Origin: Denitratimonas yunnanensis (SeqCode) | Lineage (GTDB): Bacteria > Pseudomonadota > Gammaproteobacteria > Xanthomonadales > Xanthomonadaceae | NCBI GenBank assembly: GCA_026410415.1 | Contig: JAPMLR010000001.1 | Location: forward strand, 744,001-808,000 | Direction: 5' to 3' | DNA: 64,000 bases | In this document: positions 26,063 to 34,189 of the stretch, one piece after another | Numbering within the stretch: position 1 is the stretch's first letter | Layout of the letters: each line of letters opens with the position of its first letter | Notes under the pieces: generated by a model | What the model was told of the DNA's origin: nothing | Seen by the model: the letters and a program-made list of their open reading frames with translations, nothing else | Databases searched by the model: none | Translations under genes and position numbers: made by a program

Positions 26063-26989
26063 GTGGAAACAACGGCTTGCGCGAATTGCGGTACGGCGAT
26101 GGCGGACCGTTACTGCCCGGAGTGCGGGCAGAAACGCTTCGTCGAAACCGATCGCCGCTTCGGCCACCTGCTGGCTTCGTTCTTCGAGGCCGCAACCGAT
26201 CTGGACGGGCGGTTCTGGCGCAGCCTGCGCGCGCTGCTGTTCCAGCCCGGCCGTATCGCGCGCGACTACATCGACGGCGCGCGCCAGCGCTGGATGTCCC
26301 CCATCGCGCTGTTCCTGCTGGCCAACCTGCTCTATTTCCTGATGCCCACGTTCACCGACCTGAGCCTGCCGCTGCACGACCAGATCCGGGGCGAGGTCTA
26401 CCGCGAGTTCGCGCCATCGTTTTGCGAGGCCGAGGAAACGCGCTGGCGGTGCGGGACCACCGGTCAACTGCACAGCCGCCTGACCGAGCCGCTGGTGCGG
26501 CACCGCCTGCAGACGGAACGCGAACGTGCGGCGGAAGCGGGCCGCGAATTCTCGATCGAACGCTTCGCACAACGCTACGACGCGCGCTCGGGCGAGATCG
26601 GCAAGCTGCTGGTGATCCTGCACGTGCCATTCATGGCGCTGGCGCTGATGCTTGCGGCCTGGCGACGACGCCGCTACTTCGCCGAACACTTCGTCGTCGC
26701 ACTGACCCAGCTCAGCTTCGTACTGTTGTTTCTGCCGCTGGTGCTGCATTCGGTGATGGCGCTCGTCAGCACACTGCCCTGGCAGTGGTCCCCGGCGATG
26801 CAGTTGGCGCTGAAACTCGGCGTCCTGGCACTGGTGCTGCTGTACTTCGCCCTCGCGTGCCGGCGTTGCTACGACAGCCGATGGTGGAGCGCGGCATGCC
26901 AGGCCGTGGTCGCGCTCGGTGCGTTCGCGCTGTCCAGTTTCACCATTTACCGAGCGGTGCAGTTCGTGCTGACGATCTGGCTGGCGTGA
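26063..26989 (+). CDS. DUF3667-like membrane protein with N-terminal zinc ribbon
   Basis: The start is GTG 26063, behind GGGGAGAAAT. The 308 residues open with a four-Cys zinc ribbon (CANCGTAMADRYCPECGQ). A conserved block follows (GHLLASFFEAATDLDGRFWRSL, then PGRIARDYIDGARQRWMSP), after which several membrane helices are visible: about 85-100, 190-210, 220-245, 255-275 and 285-305. This is the layout of the DUF3667 family, whose role is unknown. No enzyme motif is visible. The gene follows the NlpC/P60 lipoprotein closely, and the two may share a transcript. The stop is 21 bases from the convergent transporter gene. Confidence 0.8.
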   Translation: METTACANCGTAMADRYCPECGQKRFVETDRRFGHLLASFFEAATDLDGRFWRSLRALLFQPGRIARDYIDGARQRWMSPIALFLLANLLYFLMPTFTDLSLPLHDQIRGEVYREFAPSFCEAEETRWRCGTTGQLHSRLTEPLVRHRLQTERERAAEAGREFSIERFAQRYDARSGEIGKLLVILHVPFMALALMLAAWRRRRYFAEHFVVALTQLSFVLLFLPLVLHSVMALVSTLPWQWSPAMQLALKLGVLALVLLYFALACRRCYDSRWWSAACQAVVALGAFALSSFTIYRAVQFVLTIWLA

Positions 26990-27010
26990 TGGTTGCGTCG
27001 CTCCGGGCGA

Positions 27011-28351
27011 TCAGCCCGATTCCTGCGGCCGCATCCGGTCTGCGCGTTCATGCGCCGCCGCATGCCCGCGCGCCACGTCCACACGCATGAGGAGCGCGAG
27101 ACCGGCAATGAAGAACAGCACGGTGACGGCCATCGAAAGGCGATGATCCCCACCGGTGGTGGCATTGACGATGCCGTAACTCAGCGGACCGAGGATCGAC
27201 GCAAGTTTCACCGCCATGCCCCACAGCCCGAAGATTTCAGCCTCTCGCTCCGGTGGGCACAGATAACCCACCAGTGCCCTGCCCGCCGACTGCGATGCCC
27301 CCAGACACAAGCCGACAAGGTTCGCCGCAACCCAGACCACGGCCAGGCTGGAGGCCAGCCACATCAACGCGATGGCGACGATCCATCCGACCAGCGTCAG
27401 TGCCAGTGTGCGGCGGTGTCCGAGACGGTCCTGCACTCCACCGAAGCCGAACGCGCCGAGCGCGGCGGTGATATTGACCACGAGGATCAGGACGATGCTC
27501 TGCGTCGTGCTGAAACCGAGCGCCTGCGAGGTGTAGATCGCGGCCAGCGCGATCACCGTCTGTACTCCGGCTTGATAACAAACGATGCAAACCAGCAGGC
27601 GACGCAGGTCGCGCAAACCGTGGCCGCCGCGCAGTGCGTCGATCACGCGGGAAACCGCCAGCGCCCTCACCTGTGCAGCGCTGACGGGTGTCGGACGTGC
27701 GCGTTCACGCAGCAGCATCAACGTCGGCAACGCGGCCAACGCAAACATGACAGCGGTGATGAGCATGGTTTGCGGCACCGCTTCTTCCGCCGTTCGTCCC
27801 GTGCCTTGAATCCACCACAGGCACACGCCAAGCGTCAGGAGCCCACCGATGTATCCCAGCCCCCATCCCCAGCCGGACACGTTGCCCATCGCCCCGGGCC
27901 GCACCAGTTCGGGCAGGAAGGCGGCGATCAGGTTTTCGCCCATGCCGAAAGCGAAGTTGCCGATCACCACGATACTCAATGCCAAGGCCACGTCGCCCGG
28001 CCCACACAGCGCCAGTGCCGCCGTTCCGGCGATGCACACCAGCGCGCTGCCGATGAGCAGTTCGCGCTTGCGCGCGCGCAGATCGGCGTACGCTCCGATG
28101 AAGGGCGAGGTGATCAGGTTCAAGGCGTATGACACCGACAATGCCATCGTCCATGCCAGAGTGGCCCAGTCCGCACCGCCTGCGATGACAGACACGAACC
28201 ACGCGTTGAATACCGCCGTGACAACCACCGTGGTGTAGCCGGAGTTGGCGAAGTCGAACATCGCCCACGCGAATACTTCGCGGCGCTGCACGGGTGGAAT
28301 GCCGGGCGGATGGGAGGCGACGAAGGCAGGCAGCCGAACAGAAGAGTTCAT
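27011..28351 (-). CDS. UMF1 / Atg22-like major facilitator transporter
   Basis: A 446-residue protein with about 11-12 membrane helices. The opening motif EVFAWAMFDFANSGYTTVVVTAVF is diagnostic of the UMF1 family, the bacterial relatives of yeast vacuolar amino-acid exporter Atg22. The MFS loop signature is seen as GAYADLRARKRELL after helix 2, and a second half-signature as GGVQDRLGHRRTL. Substrate is unknown; amino acids or small metabolites are the family precedent. It stands alone, convergent with the DUF3667-like gene and divergent from rhlE. Confidence 0.85.
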   Translation of the reverse strand: MNSSVRLPAFVASHPPGIPPVQRREVFAWAMFDFANSGYTTVVVTAVFNAWFVSVIAGGADWATLAWTMALSVSYALNLITSPFIGAYADLRARKRELLIGSALVCIAGTAALALCGPGDVALALSIVVIGNFAFGMGENLIAAFLPELVRPGAMGNVSGWGWGLGYIGGLLTLGVCLWWIQGTGRTAEEAVPQTMLITAVMFALAALPTLMLLRERARPTPVSAAQVRALAVSRVIDALRGGHGLRDLRRLLVCIVCYQAGVQTVIALAAIYTSQALGFSTTQSIVLILVVNITAALGAFGFGGVQDRLGHRRTLALTLVGWIVAIALMWLASSLAVVWVAANLVGLCLGASQSAGRALVGYLCPPEREAEIFGLWGMAVKLASILGPLSYGIVNATTGGDHRLSMAVTVLFFIAGLALLMRVDVARGHAAAHERADRMRPQESG

Positions 28352-28729
28352 GTCGTCATGTCGTCGGGTGAAGGGGAGTCAGCATAAGGCGCGACACGCC
28401 AGCCTGAGAATCGATCCACACGCTCATGCAATGTCCGGGACCTGACCCGGGAGATGCCTCCACCCCGCGCCGTGGCGACACCTATCAGCGCGGCTGGCTG
28501 AACCACGCCGAGGTCTCCGCATCCCCGTGCGCTGGTCAAGCTCCCGCCAAACGCGTACAGTGCGCGGTGTTCGCTGCTTTCCGTCGCGTTTTCCCGGTCG
28601 CCCATTGCGACCTGCCGCACGCCCTCCTTGCAGCAAGCCGAAGGCCGAGCATCGGCCACTTCGCACTTATTCCATAAAGCTACGGCGCGGATTCCGGGAA
28701 CGCCACGGCTTGCGACTGCAGGAGTCACC
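28352..28729. other. Divergent intergenic region upstream of rhlE
   Basis: These 378 bases separate the UMF1 transporter gene from rhlE, so both promoters should be here. Open frames across it are shadows without ribosome sites. A weakly AT-rich spot (ACTTATTCCATAAAG, 28662-28676) lies about 55 bases before the rhlE start and could be the promoter core, but no -35 partner is convincing. I see no repeat or hairpin of note. Confidence 0.3.
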
Positions 28730-30088
28730 ATGTCCTTTGCATCCCTCGGGCTGACGCCCGAGCTCGTCCGCGCGCTGGACGAAATCGGCTATACCCAACC
28801 CACACCCATCCAGGAGCAGGCCATCCCGCTCGTGCTGGAAGGCCGCGACCTGCTCGCCGGCGCCCAGACCGGCACCGGCAAGACGGCCGCCTTTTCCCTG
28901 CCGATGTTGCAGCGACTCGCTGCCGGCGAGATCCGGCGCGGACCTCGTGCCCCGCGCGCCCTCGTGCTGACACCGACGCGCGAGCTCACCCTGCAGGTCC
29001 ACGACAATGTCCGCGAGTATGCCAAGCACGTGCGCCTCGCCAGTACAGCAATCTTCGGCGGGGCCGGCATGGGCCCGCAGATCCAGGCGCTGCGCCGCGG
29101 CGTCGACATTCTCGTTGCCACGCCGGGCCGCCTGATCGATCACGCCCAGCAGCGAAACCTTGATTTGTCGAAAATCGAGATCCTCGTGCTGGACGAAGCG
29201 GACCGCATGCTCGACATGGGCTTCCTCCCGGCGATCCGCCGCATCCTCGCCATGCTGCCGACCCAGGGACGCCAAACCCTGCTGTTCTCCGCCACCTTCG
29301 CGCCGGAGATCAAGGAGATCGCCCAGAACTTCATGCGCGATCCGGCGCAGGTGCAAGTGACACCCGGCAACAGCGTGGTCGCCACCATCGAGCATCGCGC
29401 CCATCCGGTGGATTCCGGCCGCAAGCGCGACCTGCTGCTGCATCTGCTGTCTGCCGACAGCCGTCGTCAGACGCTGGTGTTCAGCCGCACCAAGCACGGC
29501 GCCAACCGTCTGGCCGAGTTCCTCGAACAGTCCGGCGTGCGCAGCGCGGCCATCCATGGCAACAAGTCGCAGACGGCCCGCATGAAGGCACTCAACGGCT
29601 TCAAGGACGGCAGCGTCACCGTGCTCGTCGCGACCGACATTGCAGCGCGTGGCATCGACATCGACCAACTTCCGATGGTGGTCAACTTCGACCTGCCGAC
29701 CATCGCCGAGGACTACGTGCACCGGATCGGCCGCACCGGCCGCAACGGCAGCACGGGTGAGGCGATTTCCCTGGTTGCGCCGGAAGAAGGCCCGCTGCTG
29801 CGCGACATCCAGCGCATGCTCAAGCAGGACATCGCATTGACCTCCATTGCCGGCTTCGAAGCCTCGAAGGCATTGCAGATGGACGGTTCGCTCAAGGCGG
29901 CGCGCCGGCCAGGCCAGGCCCCGACACAACGGGGCCAGCGACCCGCAGGCAAGCCCTCGGGAACGCCCCGCCAGGGCGCACCCGCGTCACGCGCTGGCCA
30001 GAAGCCCGCACGAAGCGGAAACGGCCATGGCGGTGAGCATCGTGGTCACAGCGGCGCACCGCAGCAGCGCCGCCGCCACGCCGGCTAG
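28730..30088 (+). CDS. rhlE: DEAD-box ATP-dependent RNA helicase RhlE
   Basis: ATG 28730, with GGAG at 28721, gives 452 residues opening MSFASLGLTPELVRALDEIG. All helicase motifs are in order: Q motif (YTQPTPIQEQAIP), I (AQTGTGKT), Ia (PTRELTLQ), II (VLDEADRMLDMGF), III (FSATF), IV-V (LVFSRTKHGANRL, VATDIAARGIDI) and VI (HRIGRTGRNG). The C-terminal 80 residues are basic and rich in Gly, Gln, Pro and Ala, as is common in RhlE proteins for RNA binding. The subgroup is chosen from DMGFLPAIRRIL and the motif set. A strong hairpin follows the stop. Confidence 0.93.
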   Translation: MSFASLGLTPELVRALDEIGYTQPTPIQEQAIPLVLEGRDLLAGAQTGTGKTAAFSLPMLQRLAAGEIRRGPRAPRALVLTPTRELTLQVHDNVREYAKHVRLASTAIFGGAGMGPQIQALRRGVDILVATPGRLIDHAQQRNLDLSKIEILVLDEADRMLDMGFLPAIRRILAMLPTQGRQTLLFSATFAPEIKEIAQNFMRDPAQVQVTPGNSVVATIEHRAHPVDSGRKRDLLLHLLSADSRRQTLVFSRTKHGANRLAEFLEQSGVRSAAIHGNKSQTARMKALNGFKDGSVTVLVATDIAARGIDIDQLPMVVNFDLPTIAEDYVHRIGRTGRNGSTGEAISLVAPEEGPLLRDIQRMLKQDIALTSIAGFEASKALQMDGSLKAARRPGQAPTQRGQRPAGKPSGTPRQGAPASRAGQKPARSGNGHGGEHRGHSGAPQQRRRHAG

Positions 30089-30098
30089 TCCCCGGGAT

Positions 30099-30128
30099 GC
30101 CTTCGGCGCGTGCAGTCGCGCCGAAGGC
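30099..30128. terminator. Hairpin between convergent rhlE and the semialdehyde dehydrogenase gene
   Basis: A 12-bp perfect stem (30099-30110 with 30117-30128) closes a 6-base loop, 10 bases after the rhlE stop. It lacks a T-run but is very stable and lies between converging genes, so it may work from both sides. Confidence 0.6.
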
Positions 30129-30234
30129 TCGCATCATTGGCTGGCCACCACCAGCCGGCGTGCCGCCGAGATCAACGTCCCGGCGATGCGGTGAATCGAA
30201 GAACCACGCCGATCGGCGATGACTTTCCGGCACC

Positions 30235-31812
30235 TCAAAGCGGCGCGCGGGATGGCACACCATCCACGACACGCCAGACCCGATGGGGATTGGCGTCCGT
30301 CAGCTCGGCCGGCAACCACCCGTCGGGCGCCCGGTCATAGCACTGCAACTGTGCGAAGCGCCGTATCGCACCCGGCATGCCAACCGCGGAAAACCCCGGT
30401 GCGGTACTGGATGGATACGGCCCACCGTGATTCATCGCAGGGCTGACGATCACGCCCGTCGGCATGCGATTGAAGTTCAGTCGCCCCACGCGCGGACGCA
30501 ATCGCGCGGCGAGGCGCTCTGCCACATCGGCCTCTGCGGCGTCGGCGTGGATTGAACCCGTCAGGCTGCCGTCCAGTTCGCCAACAATGGCGAATGTCGC
30601 TGCTTCATTTCCCGATCGCACGATCAGGCTCACCGGCCCGAAGGCTTCGGTCTGCAGCGCGCGCGGTGCCTGCAGGAACACATCGGCGGACACGTCCAAC
30701 AGCGTCGGCGTGAAACGAAACCCGGGTGCCACCCGCCGTGCTTCGCCAGCAACCACGCGAGCACCTGCACCGACCAGTGTCTGCACGCCCTGCTCCAACC
30801 CGGCCAGCACAGCCTCGGACAACACCACGACCGGTGCAGCAGCAGCGAAGCGCGTTCCTGCCGCCGCCACGAAGGCGTCACCCGCCGCCCCCTGGGGCAC
30901 GATCACGACACCCGGATTGGTGCACATCTGACCACTGCCGGCCAGACACGACCCGAGAAACTCCTCGGCCAGATCGTCCCCTCGCGCCGCCAGCGCGCCG
31001 GGCAACAGCACCACGGGATTCACCGCCGAAAGTTCACCGAAAAACGGGATGCCCGCGCGATCGGCTGCGGCCTTCAAGGCCAGGCCGGCCGCACGACTGC
31101 CGGTGAACCCGATCGCACCGATGCGCGCGTCGCCACACAGCGCCAACCCGGCATCCTGGTCGAGCTGATACAGCATCTGCACGCTGCCGTCGGGAAGTCC
31201 GGTGTCGCGAGCGGCTTGCAGCGCGATCTTCGCCAGCGCACGACTGGTCCCGGGATGGCAAGGATGGACCTTGGCGATGACCGGACTGCGCGCGGCGATC
31301 GCACAGGCAAAATCGCTGCCGGCGATGGCGTTGTAAGCCAGCGGGAAATTGTTGGGACCAAACACCACCACTGGCTTGCACAGCGGCCCCAGCGACGAAC
31401 GCAATCCATTGCGCGTATCGATGACCGGTTGCGTCCAGCTCCGCTCGCGCGCAGCCACGGCGGCCTGTCGCAGCTGGCACACGGTGCGTGGCAATTCGTT
31501 GTCGCTCAATCGCGGCACTGACGGGAGCGCGGTTTCACGATGTGCCAGCGCGATGATGGCGCCGGCCTCGCGCTCGATGCCGTCGGCGTAACGCTCCAGA
31601 AATGCGGCGACGGTCTCTGGTGCCGCAGCGGCCAAGGCCGGCGCCGCCGCAACGGCCGCACGCACGGCATCCTCGATTTCGGCTTCGGTGGCCACCGGGA
31701 ACGCGTCGCCGCAGGCCTCGCCTGTATCGGGATCGAACGCCCGGAAGGTGGAATCGCCCAGCGCATCGCGCCAGCCGGATCCAATGAGCACCTGCGCGGT
31801 TTCGATTGTCAT
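30235..31812 (-). CDS. NADP-type aldehyde dehydrogenase, probably 2,5-dioxovalerate (alpha-ketoglutarate semialdehyde) dehydrogenase
   Basis: The enzyme family oxidises 2,5-dioxopentanoate to 2-oxoglutarate, the last step of hydroxyproline, sugar-acid and arabinose breakdown. The 525 residues show the subgroup's features: FGPNNFPLAYNAIAGSDF at the cofactor site, AKVHPCHPGTS, GFTGSRAAG, and the catalytic Cys297 in GSGQMCTNPGV, with Glu in FGELSAVNP. These are diagnostic of the long ALDH subgroup rather than betaine or succinate-semialdehyde enzymes. It is the last gene of the minus-strand run, 85 bases after the hydroxyproline epimerase-type gene. That neighbour supports the hydroxyproline assignment. 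Confidence 0.85.
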   Translation of the reverse strand: MTIETAQVLIGSGWRDALGDSTFRAFDPDTGEACGDAFPVATEAEIEDAVRAAVAAAPALAAAAPETVAAFLERYADGIEREAGAIIALAHRETALPSVPRLSDNELPRTVCQLRQAAVAARERSWTQPVIDTRNGLRSSLGPLCKPVVVFGPNNFPLAYNAIAGSDFACAIAARSPVIAKVHPCHPGTSRALAKIALQAARDTGLPDGSVQMLYQLDQDAGLALCGDARIGAIGFTGSRAAGLALKAAADRAGIPFFGELSAVNPVVLLPGALAARGDDLAEEFLGSCLAGSGQMCTNPGVVIVPQGAAGDAFVAAAGTRFAAAAPVVVLSEAVLAGLEQGVQTLVGAGARVVAGEARRVAPGFRFTPTLLDVSADVFLQAPRALQTEAFGPVSLIVRSGNEAATFAIVGELDGSLTGSIHADAAEADVAERLAARLRPRVGRLNFNRMPTGVIVSPAMNHGGPYPSSTAPGFSAVGMPGAIRRFAQLQCYDRAPDGWLPAELTDANPHRVWRVVDGVPSRAPL

Positions 31813-31897
31813 TACGGCACCGATGATCAGCTTCGATGCCCGCGATTATCGCAGCGTCACCCTGAGACACCGCGTGAACGCAACCCGCGCATCCTGA

Positions 31898-32866
31898 TCA
31901 GCCGGAAAAGCCGCAGACGAAAGGATCGGTCGGATCGAGCACCAACCGCGACTGCGCCGTGACGAACGCGCTGCCGGTGATGGTGGGCAGAATGCTGCCG
32001 TCCTCGCCGGGCCGCCATGTTCCTTCGAACACGCTGCCGATCAGGCTTTCCTGGCGCCATACCGCGCCAGCGGCCAGCGTGCCGTCCGCCGCCAGGCACG
32101 CCAGTTTCGCGCTGGTGCCGGTGCCGCAGGGCGAGCGGTCATACGCCAGCCCCGGACACAGCACGAAATTGCGCGCATCCATGCCAGGCGTGGGAGACGC
32201 GGTGTTGATCTCGATGTGGTCGATCTCCAGCCCGTCCGCGCCACGGATGCCCGCCTCTTCCAGCGCCCGACGGATGTCTTCCGCATACGCCGTCAGATCA
32301 CGCCAATGATTCGGTTCGAGCGGGATCGGTGTCTCCGGAGTGATGAAGAACCAATTGCCGCCCCACGCCACGTCGCCTTGCACGACACGCTCATCCATCA
32401 ACGTCACCGATACGTCACGGGCGTGGCGATACGACGGCACATTGTCGATCGAGACCCGGCCATCCTCGTGAAGGCGCGCGCCGACCAAGCCCGCCGGCGT
32501 ATCCAGCCAATGCTGGCCGGGCTCGATGCGCCCGAGGAACTGCAGGCTACGGATCACGCCGATGGCGCCGTGCCCGCACATCCACAACGGACCGACGTTG
32601 TTGAAGAAGATCACGCCCGTCACCGCGCGCGCATCGTCCGGTGGCACCAGCAAGGCACCGACGACCACATCCGAGCCGCGCGGCTCGCAGGCGATGGCGC
32701 GTCGCAAGGCGTCATGCTCGCGCGCAAACCGATCGCGCCGCTGCTTCAGCGTGCCTTCGCCCAAATCGGGAAAACCAGATATCACGGTCCGTGTCGGCTC
32801 GCCGCCGGTATGCGAATCGATGGCTTCGATGGATGTCACGGTGGCAGCGCCCGCGGGATAGGTCAT
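31898..32866 (-). CDS. 4-hydroxyproline 2-epimerase (proline racemase family)
   Basis: The 322-residue enzyme belongs to the proline racemase superfamily, which inverts the alpha carbon of proline or hydroxyproline using two Cys as acid and base. Both are present: Cys97 in WMCGHGAIG and Cys247 in SPCGTGTSA. That excludes the trans-3-hydroxyproline dehydratase branch, which has Thr at the second site. The opening IEAIDSHTGGEPTRTV and GMDARNFVLCPGLAYDRSP fit hydroxyproline epimerase better than proline racemase. It would turn trans-4-hydroxy-L-proline into cis-4-hydroxy-D-proline for the flavoprotein encoded 66 bases upstream. Confidence 0.88.
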   Translation of the reverse strand: MTYPAGAATVTSIEAIDSHTGGEPTRTVISGFPDLGEGTLKQRRDRFAREHDALRRAIACEPRGSDVVVGALLVPPDDARAVTGVIFFNNVGPLWMCGHGAIGVIRSLQFLGRIEPGQHWLDTPAGLVGARLHEDGRVSIDNVPSYRHARDVSVTLMDERVVQGDVAWGGNWFFITPETPIPLEPNHWRDLTAYAEDIRRALEEAGIRGADGLEIDHIEINTASPTPGMDARNFVLCPGLAYDRSPCGTGTSAKLACLAADGTLAAGAVWRQESLIGSVFEGTWRPGEDGSILPTITGSAFVTAQSRLVLDPTDPFVCGFSG

Positions 32867-32932
32867 GGCAAGAGGTCATCACAGTGGATTGAGCATCGGG
32901 TGGGCGGCACCCATGACACCGGCGCAAATCGG

Positions 32933-34189
32933 TCAGAAGCGCGACAAACGATACGGCTCCAACGGGATCAACGGGGCACTGCCGGACATCATCTGCACGA
33001 TCAGCTTGCCGGTAGTGGGCGCCTGGGTCAGGCCGAAGTGGCCATGACCGGTAGCGACGTAGACATCGTGGTCGCCGACGCGGTCGATGATGGGCAGCGA
33101 ATCCGGCGTGCACGGCCGATAACCGGCCCACTCGGCCACCGGCTGGCCAGCCAGCGCCGGGAACAGACGGCGGGCATCGGCATCGCGGCGTTGGATGTAG
33201 CGATAATCCGGATCGCGACCGATGGCGGTGAGCTCCTTGATGCTGGTCATGCGGATGCCCGGCAGCATCGGCGAAAGCACCATGTAGCGCTCGGCCCAGA
33301 GCGTCGGCCGATGCACCAGACCCGGCTGGTCCGGGTACATCAAGTGATAGCCCCGCGCCGGGATGACCGGAACCTTCACCTTCAGGTCGCGCAACAGACG
33401 ATTGGTCCAGACGCCAGCCGCCAGCACCACCTTGTCGGCATGCACCGTGCCCTGATCGGTAACGATGCGATACTGCCCCTTGCCCGGAAGGACCTGCGCC
33501 ACGTTCGCACGCAATGCATGGGCGCCACGCGCCAGCAATGCGTCGCCCAGACGCTTGCAGAATTGACCGGGATCGCGCATCGCGAGCGCCTGATCCTGGA
33601 ACACGGCGTGACGGAACATCTCGCCGATCCCCGGTTCCAGGTCGCGCAACTGCCTGGCGTCGAGCACCTGATGGCTGACGCCGCGCTCACGCATCAGTTG
33701 CCGCTCCCACTCGCCCTTCTCGAAGCTTGCCTCCTCGCTGTAGACGTGCAACCAACCGGTTTCCGCAATCAATTCACGTGCGTCGATCGCCTCGGACAGC
33801 TCGATCCAGGAGGCGCGCGAGGCATCGTTGATCGCATGCATGGCGTTGATGAACGGGAGAACGCGCGACGATCCGCCGTTGTAGACGAAACGCATCACCC
33901 AACCCAGCCAGCTGGACCATGCGCCGAAATCCAGCTTCAGCGGCGCATCGGCATCGAACAGCATCTTCAAGCCGGTCAGCAACACGCCGGGCGTGGATTG
34001 CGGCAGCACGTCGCCGGTGGAAATGGAGCCGGCATTGCCGTGCGAGGTCTGTTTGCCGAAACCGTGCGGATCGATCATCAGCACGTCGCGCCGCTGCTCC
34101 CTCAAATGGAAGGCACAGGACAGCCCGACGACGCCGCTGCCGATGACGGCGACCTCGGTGGTGCGGGGCGTGGCAATGGACTCAGTCAC
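32933..34189 (-). CDS. FAD-dependent D-amino-acid dehydrogenase (DadA-like; D-hydroxyproline dehydrogenase candidate)
   Basis: The GTG at 34189 overlaps the end of the upstream gene by 8 bases and gives 418 residues, matching DadA length. The FAD Rossmann motif is VAVIGSGVVGLSCAFHL. The DadA/SoxB-type features are TSHGNAGSIS, a C-terminal GYRPCTPDSLPIIDRVG and ATGHGHFGLTQAPTTGK. Such enzymes oxidise free D-amino acids to imino acids and feed electrons to the respiratory chain. Placed before a hydroxyproline epimerase, the best substrate is cis-4-hydroxy-D-proline, though D-Ala from murein peptides is a real alternative. A longer frame from 34258 has no conserved residues. Confidence 0.85.
   Translation of the reverse strand: MTESIATPRTTEVAVIGSGVVGLSCAFHLREQRRDVLMIDPHGFGKQTSHGNAGSISTGDVLPQSTPGVLLTGLKMLFDADAPLKLDFGAWSSWLGWVMRFVYNGGSSRVLPFINAMHAINDASRASWIELSEAIDARELIAETGWLHVYSEEASFEKGEWERQLMRERGVSHQVLDARQLRDLEPGIGEMFRHAVFQDQALAMRDPGQFCKRLGDALLARGAHALRANVAQVLPGKGQYRIVTDQGTVHADKVVLAAGVWTNRLLRDLKVKVPVIPARGYHLMYPDQPGLVHRPTLWAERYMVLSPMLPGIRMTSIKELTAIGRDPDYRYIQRRDADARRLFPALAGQPVAEWAGYRPCTPDSLPIIDRVGDHDVYVATGHGHFGLTQAPTTGKLIVQMMSGSAPLIPLEPYRLSRF

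Noticed and set aside
25400..26749. Minus-strand frame of 449 codons opposite the NlpC/P60 and DUF3667-like genes
   Set aside because: Gln/Arg-rich shadow sequence with no domain, opposite two supported genes.
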